DNA from: Corythucha ciliata | Lineage: Eukaryota; Arthropoda; Insecta; Hemiptera; Tingidae | Direction of reading: 5' to 3' | DNA length: 64,000 nucleotides | Assembly: GCA_038030265.1 (NCBI GenBank) | Contig: CM075940.1 | Span: 30,232,940-30,296,939, forward strand | Part shown: positions 57,375-64,000 of the stretch, in pieces | Layout: every line of letters begins with the position of its first letter | How positions within the stretch are numbered: position 1 is the first letter of the stretch | Notes under the pieces: model-generated | What the model was told of the DNA's origin: nothing | The model's input: the letters and a program-made list of their open reading frames with translations, nothing else | The model's database searches: none | Program-made: the position numbers and the translations under genes

Positions 57375-58328
57375 TCAGACCAAAACTGAAAACAACACTA
57401 ATTTGGGGCTGAAGTTGAGATAAATCAAGGCTGAAATTATTGAGAGAAATAACTTATTCACGGACAGAAGTGAGAATAAGTGCTAAATCACGAATAAAAT
57501 TGAGAAAAATGCATACCTAATTTTCGAGGTAAAACGTTACTTCACGGCAGCGGAAAAAGCTCTTAAATCGTTGAAAAAGTGCAAGAAACGGCATTTTGCG
57601 TTTAAGATTACGAAACCCGCTATTTCACGGTTTTGAGAAAAAGCGCTAATTCGAGCCTAAAATTATGAAAACATGAATTCTCGGCTTATTCAGAATGCAA
57701 GCTCGTGGCACAACCTGAAAAAACGCTAATTCATGGCTATAAAATGGGAAAAACAATAATTCGCGGGGAAAATTGAGAAAAGTGTTAATTCACGGATTAA
57801 ATTGGGGAAAATCGCTCTTTAGCGGTTAAAATCACGTATTCACGGCTATAGTGGAGAATAAATTATATATATATTAAAGCGCTATAGACGCTAGAAGTAT
57901 GGAAACGACAATTTTCCGCTTCTGAAGGCAAGTTCGTGGCTAAAACTGCAAAAAAACGCTAATCCATAGCTAAAAGCGAAACAAATCGCTAATTCGCAGC
58001 TAAAAGTAAGAAAAGTTGCTGATTCAATGGACGAAATTGAAGGAAATCGCTAATTAGCGACTGAAATCAGGAAAAACACGAATTCACTGCAAAATTAAGA
58101 TAAATCGCTAATTCACAGCTAAAATGGTGAAAAATCGCTAAAATATAAACAAAAATCTACTTCGCGGCTAAAATGGGGACAAATCGGTAATTCACCGATA
58201 AAATTGAGAAGACGCGCTGACGTATGGGAAAAACGGTAATTCAACGGTTAAAATGGAGGAAACACCCATTTGCGGCTTCTCAAGGTTCGTGGCTGAAAGT
58301 GAACAGACTCGTTAATTCACGGCTAAAT
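57375..58328. repeat. Tandem repeat array, main family, diverged part
   Basis: About thirty diverged units of GAGAAAAACGCTAATTCACG / GCTAAAATTG type, forward orientation, continue directly into the higher-order array. Confidence 0.65.
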
Positions 58329-60300
58329 GGGGATAATGCGCTAATTCGCGGAAAAAATCCAGAAGAAGCGTTAATTCGCAGCGAAAATTTGGATACAAAA
58401 GTCTCATTGATGACTCGCTAGGAGCTAAAATTAGGTGAAACGCTAATTCACTGTTGAAGTCAAGAAAAGTGGCTACTTATGGGGTTAAATTGAGAAAATT
58501 TGTTGTTTCACAAAAATAAATTGAGTTTAATGACAAGTCGTGGATTTCGTTGACAACTTCGTGGCTAAAATTAGAAAATGTAGAGCTAACTCACGGGTAA
58601 AATCGCTCATTAGCGGCTCAAATCAGGAAAAACACTGGAAATGGAGATAAATCGCTAATTCACGGCTAAAATGGAGACAAATCGCTAATTCACGCGCTAA
58701 ATGGGGATAATGCACTAATTCGCGGAAAAAATCCAGAAGAAGCGTTAATTCGCAGCGAAAATTTGGATACAAAAGTCTCATTGATGACTCGCTAGGAGCT
58801 AAAATTAGGTGAAACGCTAATTCACTGTTGAAGTCAAGAAAAGTGGCTACTTATGGGGTTAAATTGAGAAAATTTGTTGTTTCACAAAAATAAATTGAGT
58901 TTAATGACAAGTCGTGGATTTCGTTGACAACTTCGTGGCTAAAATTAGAAAATGTAGAGCTAACTCACGGGTAAAATCGCTCATTAGCGGCTCAAATCAG
59001 GAAAAACACTGGAAATGGAGATAAATCGCTAATTCACGGCTAAAATGGAGACAAATCGCTAATTCACGGCTAAAATGGAGACAAATCGCTAATTCACGGC
59101 TAAAATGGAGACAAATCGCTAATTCACGGCTAAATGGGGATAATGCACTAATTCGCGGAAAAAATCCAGAAGAAGCGTTAATTCGCAGCGAAAATTTGGA
59201 TACAAAAGTCTCATTGATGACTCGCTAGGAGCTAAAATTAGGTGAAACGCTAATTCACTGTTGAAGTCAAGAAAAGTGGCTACTTATGGGGTTAAATTGA
59301 GAAAATTTGTTGTTTCACAAAAATAAATTGAGTTTAATGACAAGTCGTGGATTTCGTTGACAACTTCGTGGCTAAAATTAGAAAATGTAGAGCTAACTCA
59401 CGGGTAAAATCGCTCATTAGCGGCTCAAATCAGGAAAAACACTGGAAATGGAGATAAATCGCTAATTCACGGCTAAAATGGAGACAAATCGCTAATTCAC
59501 GGCTAAATGGGGATAATGCACTAATTCGCGGAAAAAATCCAGAAGAAGCGTTAATTCGCAGCGAAAATTTGGATACAAAAGTCTCATTGATGACTCGCTA
59601 GGAGCTAAAATTAGGTGAAACGCTAATTCACTGTTGAAGTCAAGAAAAGTGGCTACTTATGGGGTTAAATTGAGAAAATTTGTTGTTTCACAAAAATAAA
59701 TTGAGTTTAATGACAAGTCGTGGATTTCGTTGACAACTTCGTGGCTAAAATTAGAAAATGTAGAGCTAACTCACGGGTAAAATCGCTCATTAGCGGCTCA
59801 AATCAGGAAAAACACTGGAAATGGAGATAAATCGCTAATTCACGGCTAAATGGGGATAATGCACTAATTCGCGGAAAAAATCCAGAAGAAGCGTTAATTC
59901 GCAGCGAAAATTTGGATACAAAAGTCTCATTGATGACTCGCTAGGAGCTAAAATTAGGTGAAACGCTAATTCACTGTTGAAGTCAAGAAAAGTGGCTACT
60001 TATGGGGTTAAATTGAGAAAATTTGTTGTTTCACAAAAATAAATTGAGTTTAATGACAAGTCGTGGATTTCGTTGACAACTTCGTGGCTAAAATTAGAAA
60101 ATGTAGAGCTAACTCACGGGTAAAATCGCTCATTAGCGGCTCAAATCAGGAAAAACACTGGAAATGGAGATAAATCGCTAATTCACGGCTAAAATGGAGA
60201 CAAATCGCTAATTCACGGCTAAAATGGAGACAAATCGCTAATTCACGGCTAAAATGGAGACAAATCGCTAATTCGCGGCTAAAATGGAGAAAAATACACC
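58329..60300. repeat. Higher-order tandem array, five copies, with a variable 30-bp inner repeat
   Basis: The landmark GGGGATAATGC.CTAATTCGCGG recurs at 58329, 58703, 59136, 59509 and 59852, giving spacings of 374, 433, 373 and 343 bp. The copies look almost identical. The spacings differ by multiples of 30 bp because the inner unit AATTCACGGCTAAAATGGAG plus ACAAATCGCT occurs a different number of times in each. After the fifth copy the 30-bp unit repeats several times more. Confidence 0.9.
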
Positions 60301-60649
60301 GTCCCATGTTTCGTTAGGTCCCTGAGCGCACTAATGTGCTGATCGTCAATATTCAAATGGCGACGCGGCATATACTTTGAAATAAGCGCCAATATTCGTG
60401 GCTATAACTGCGAGAAAGCACTGATTCGTGGTCTCACTTTCCAACTTCCAGACCAATATTGTGAAAAAAAATCGCTGATACTACGCGGTGTATGGAGGCC
60501 ATTCTACGGCTAAAATGTATAAATAAACGCAAAAGTGTAGTTTTTGGGCCCAGTCCGCGGCTAAAATTTAGAAAACGTGCTACTAATTCACATGACAAAA
60601 GCAACGCTAATTAGGGTTAAAATTGGGCAAAAATGGCAAATCTCCATTC
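60301..60649. other. Transition between the tandem array and the copia remnant
   Basis: It contains scattered GGCTAAAAT units only. Confidence 0.4.
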
Positions 60650-62025
60650 GAATAATATCACTGAAAAGTCTCTTGAGCCAAATCATTTCTCTTACAGCCT
60701 CACTCGCTGCTACCAGTTCAGCCTCCGTTGTCGAAATGGCCACTGAAACTTGCCTTTGACTTTGCTAGCTGATAGCTCCTCCAGAATACAAACAAATTAT
60801 TCCCGTAGTTGATCGCCCGGTGCCAACGTCTCCACCATGATCTGCGTCGCTGTAGCCTTCCGATTCCCCAGACATATATAGCTGCTCTTGTACGTAATGC
60901 CACAACTTTCTGTTCCCTTCAGGTACCTGAATACGCGCTTTACTCTTACAACATCTTCGTCAGTAGGATTTTCCAGGTGTCTGGCGGCTATACTCACAGA
61001 GTACGCTATGTCCGGTCGGGTTCCTGTCATGAGATAAATAAGTGCGCCGACGGATTGTCTGTAGGGAAACTTAATGCTTCCTGTTTCCTCGACTTTCCCT
61101 GACTCGAAACCTTCCTTTATTATAGGGGTTGGTACAGGACGACAATCGCTCATTCCGAATCTCTCCAAAATTTTCTTTGTGTACGATTTCTGTCCCTCCT
61201 TAATGTTTCCACTTCGGTCTCTCTCTATTTCCAAGCACAAGTAGAACGTCGCTGGTTTCACTGTGATTTTGAATTCGCCTTCGAGTTTCTCAAGAAAATC
61301 GTTTATGTCAGTCATGTTCGTACCAGCTATCAGTCTGCCGTCAACGTAGAGTGTCACTATTTGTCTTTCGTTTCTATTCACTTTGAAGTATAAACATGGA
61401 TCTGCATCACTCTTCTCAAAGCCGAGTTTTGAAAGAAATTGATCGAATCGATTATTCCAGCATCTCGGTGATTGTTTTAGACCATAAAGGCTTCGTTTTA
61501 AATGACAGACTCTTCCGGTACCGTCATCGTATCCTTCTGGCTGATCCATATGCACTTCTTCTTGTAAATAACCATAAAGGAACGCGGTAGACACATCGAA
61601 TTGCAGCAACGACATATTTTCGTTGGCTGCTATGCTCAGAATTGCTCGGATCGTAAAAGTCCTGGCTACTGGGCTGAATGTTTCTTCATAGTCCTGCCCT
61701 TTCTTCTGAAGGAAGCCTTTCGCAACTAATCGTGCCTTGAATTTCTCCATTTTTCCGTCTGGATTTGTCTTCACTTTGTAAACCCATTTGCACTTCAGAG
61801 CTTGTTTTCCTGTAGGCAACTTTTCTAGTATCCAGGTCTGATTCTCACGCAATGATGCCATTTCATTGTCCATCGTTTTCACCCAGTCATCTTTTTCCTG
61901 GCAAGATACATCTTCGTTGAATGAGGTCGGTTCGTCATATTCTAAAACAACGCTTACAGCTGACATAATGAAATCCTTGAATCTAGTCGGTAGGCGAATC
62001 AGCGAACGATCATGCGCAACTGTCT
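60650..62025 (-). pseudogene. Copia polymerase remnant (reverse transcriptase and RNase H), truncated
   Basis: The frame from 62025 down begins RLPTRFKDFIMS (the usual linker before copia reverse transcriptase). It continues with WILEKLPTGKQALKCKWVYK, KARLVAKGFLQKKGQDYEETFSPVA, LLQFDVSTAFLYGYLQEEVH and SLYGLKQSPRCWN. The catalytic YVDD reads YVDG. It goes on to YRQSVGALIYLMTGTRPDIAY and VKRVFRYLKGT. A frameshift near 60880 and a TGG-to-TAG stop follow in the RNase H part (GYSDADHGGD..., STTEAELVAASEA). The downstream end is lost in tandem repeats at about 60650. The upstream end is cut by a CMC transposon terminus at 62026. It is not the missing part of the 14.6-kb element, which is on the other strand. 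Confidence 0.85.
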
Positions 62026-62480
62026 CCCAGTAAACATTGAGAAAAATTGTACGTCTAGTAGACGTCTATTTTTTGTCTATTTAAGGTCTAACGTCTACCC
62101 AAGGTCTACGTAAATTTTCTGTCTAACTTTTACGTCTATTAGACGTCTATGTAACACCTAAAAGTCAACGTATTTTAGTCATTGAGGAATAACGTCTAAT
62201 GAACATCCATATAATATCCATGTGTAGACGTCTGTTGGGTGTCATGATGCAACGTCTTTCAAACGTGTGGATAACATCCACTTTCATACGACTACTAGAC
62301 GTCAAAGAATAAACTGTATTAGACATATATGTCACATCTATGGGTACACGCTTATTAGATGTCGTAACTCACTGTCTATAAGACATCTCTATAACGTCCA
62401 CGTTTGGGATTCTATTGGATATTAAATCATAATGTCTATTAGACGACTCTTTGAAATTCATATTCAGACATCAACTAGAT
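62026..62480 (+). mobile_element. Left terminus of a second CMC transposon, remainder not seen
   Basis: CCCAGTAAACATTGAGAAA followed by GACGTCTAGTAGACGTC and many AGACGTC-type motifs matches the left end at 1115-1480. The matching right inverted repeat and any transposase are absent, and no TA precedes the end. It begins exactly where the copia reading frame stops being recognisable. Confidence 0.7.
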
Positions 62481-62924
62481 TTTGTGTCCCGCTCGCTAGG
62501 GTAGAAACATTATAACAGGACCTCAAACGTGACATTTCATACGTTCCCTTCGAAATCCATGTCATCCATAGAAAGTCAAGTTAAATCCACAGAATCGCGT
62601 TAAATTGATCGCGATAAATTGAAAAAAAAACTAATTTATTAACTCTGATATTTCCCTTTTACTTTATTCCCCCATCTACATACTCCCATTGACGTACGTA
62701 TATGTATGTACCTAAAATGGAGAGAACGCCAGCCTTTTTTAAACGTGAATCTTTACACTTATTACCTATATTGCTTATTAAATTATTATTATCATTATAT
62801 TGTTTAACGCTGGAGCAATGAAAAAAAAGGCTAGCTATAAGCAAAAAGCGCAAGCGTGTGATGGTCAGGTGGTGTGAGAGTTGTTGAGTCACAGTTCCGT
62901 AAAGTTAAAGTCCCCTCCTTGCAG
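62481..62924. other. Intergenic, AT-rich
   Basis: No feature was recognised apart from a pyrimidine-rich acceptor at its end (CCCCTCCTTGCAG). Confidence 0.4.
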
Positions 62925-63230
62925 TCCATGCTCCACCATATCCATGTTCACCAACGCCACCCTCCCCATCCACTCCCACCATCGCCACTCTACTTCATCA
63001 TCATCCAATATCGAGGCCTTCCGTTGCCAAATGCCAATGCTACCGTAAGCATTTCGGTGTTGAACGCGTTGAATTGAACTCTCGTCTTGAACTCTTGAAG
63101 CCTTTCTTCCCGTCTTTTACATCTTTTGGGTAACCCTTTCTTAATTATTTGTTTCAAACATGTAGTGTACCTGCTAATTGATTTTTTTTTTTTCAGATGT
63201 GGTACTGGCAAAGCACGGATCGGCATCTAG
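62925..63230 (+). CDS. Candidate terminal exon pair of an unknown gene
   Basis: Exon 62925-63044 has a strong acceptor and a GTAAGC donor; exon 63197-63230 follows T11CAG. In one frame they join without a stop (CSTISMFTNATLPIHSHHRH... to MPMLPCGTGKARIGI, stop 63228-63230), and an ATTAAA signal follows at 63242. The sequence has no recognisable domain and no upstream exon was found, so this may be chance. Confidence 0.25.
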
Positions 63231-63247
63231 TGAGATCATAAATTAAA

Positions 63248-63516
63248 GAAATATTCGAGTGCGGCGTGTGCGGTCCGCACCGGGCATCATTACCCTGGGG
63301 GCATCAAATCCGCTGTCATGTTATGCGATCACTGCTACCTAGAAATAGGAAACAAGAAAGTGAATTTGTAAGGGAACGTTTTTAGCGAAGACATCGGCCG
63401 ACGGCCGAAACATTACGGCACGCCTTGCGCCTTCCTAGTTCCTAGGAAACCCAAGCAGTAAGCAGCTAAGCTCCCCACCGATCCAACACGCAACATCGGT
63501 TGATGGGTGGGGCCAC
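63248..63516. other. Intergenic
   Basis: GCGAAGACATCGGCCGACGG followed by CCGAAAC (63384-63410) resembles the hammerhead-like segments elsewhere but lacks the CTGANGA core. Confidence 0.35.
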
Positions 63517-64000
63517 TGGCGGACCTACACGTATCGGGGTCCCGGGCGGAAACCTTCAAGAGGCCCCTAAAAGTCTCTAATTATATACATACCTATTACA
63601 AACCTCTATTGGTAACCGCTAAGGCCTTTTCCTAATTGTAGCCAAGGCCTTTTCCTTGTTTTAGGCAAATCACCGCTATTTCCCAAACCTATCCGCCAAA
63701 CAGCGCTTATGCCAAGTTTAAGCCGCGAATTTCTCCATTTTAGCCGAGAATGAGTGCTTTTTGTCAACTTTACCACCAAATTAGCGCTTTTCGCCGCAAA
63801 TTAGCCGCGGATTAGTGGGGTATTCCCACCCCTCCCCACCTTATAGACATAAAAACGCGCTTTTTCTGAACTTTAGCGGCAAAGTAGCTTTTTTATCCTG
63901 TGAATCAGCGATGTTTCTTAACTTTTTCTCGAGTTTGCGTTTTTCACAATTTTCACAAATTAGCGATTTTTTCTAGAAGGGACCAGAGAATTAGCACTTT
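63517..64000. repeat. Tandem repeat array, main family (reverse), running off the window
   Basis: It begins with CACTGGCGGACCTACACG and CGGGGTCCCGGGCGG, then AAGAGGCCCCTAAAAG, and continues with diverged ATTTTAGCCG.GAATTAGCGCTTTTTC units to the window end. Confidence 0.55.

Noticed and set aside
58329..60300. CRISPR-like array
   Set aside because: Repeats are continuous without unique spacers, in a eukaryotic setting; it is a higher-order satellite.
63384..63410. Possible further hammerhead-like core
   Set aside because: GAAGACATCGGCCGACGG and GAAAC are present but the essential CTGANGA is not.

Overview
The window is eukaryotic and very probably from an arthropod nuclear genome. It has compact genes with short introns (about 35-70 bp), AATAAA/ATTAAA poly(A) signals and a dense, mostly decayed load of arthropod-type transposable elements. 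A hemipteran or another arthropod with a large genome would fit, but the species cannot be named from this sequence.

Host genes: (1) the last two exons of a prenylcysteine oxidase gene on + at 1-918; (2) a gene on - assembled here from 19 phase-compatible exons at 7401-11843, probably with 5' exons up to about 12400, encoding at least 579 residues with a helical N-terminal part and a Lys/Pro/Ser-rich tail (family not recognised); (3) a secreted Pro/Gln-rich protein on - at 33192-36819, two coding exons and 999 codons of a reading frame that lacks only its first exon; (4) a weak candidate pair of terminal exons on + at 62925-63230.

Mobile elements, left to right: a CACTA/EnSpm-like (CMC) DNA transposon at 1115-6448 with TA target duplication, subterminal GACGTC-type repeats, a transposase frameshifted at an A10 run, and an apparently intact five-exon DUF4806-type partner gene. 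An inverted-repeat element at 12978-17769 contains tandem tRNA-like units and was invaded in its right arm by an internally deleted copia element (14627-17488). A short inverted-repeat element lies at 18224-18461. An RNase H-bearing non-LTR retrotransposon at 19335-24209 has a 387-bp TA-flanked MITE in its reverse transcriptase. A hairpin with hammerhead-ribozyme-like cores (25.6 kb) is followed by a Ty3/gypsy remnant (25.9-26.7 kb). SINEs lie at 28805 and 40390, with a fragment at 30049. A 0.55-kb repeat occurs in opposite orientations at 39.4 and 52.7 kb. A second, deleted I-type element lies on - at 47068-48130, and a 300-bp palindrome with more hammerhead-like cores at 49.2-49.5 kb. A copia polymerase remnant at 60650-62025 (-) abuts a second CMC terminus at 62026.

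Much of 24-31 kb, 46.6-48.9 kb, 53.4-60.3 kb and 63.5-64.0 kb consists of degenerate short tandem repeats of two or three families. The main one has a unit of about 27-30 bp built on CTAATTCNCGGCTAAAAT and occurs in both orientations, often next to GC-rich segments carrying CACTGGCGGA-like ends. At 58.3-60.3 kb it has formed a young higher-order array of five copies. More than 30 pure C or G runs of about 9-13 bp are spread over the whole window; one coincides with a frameshift.
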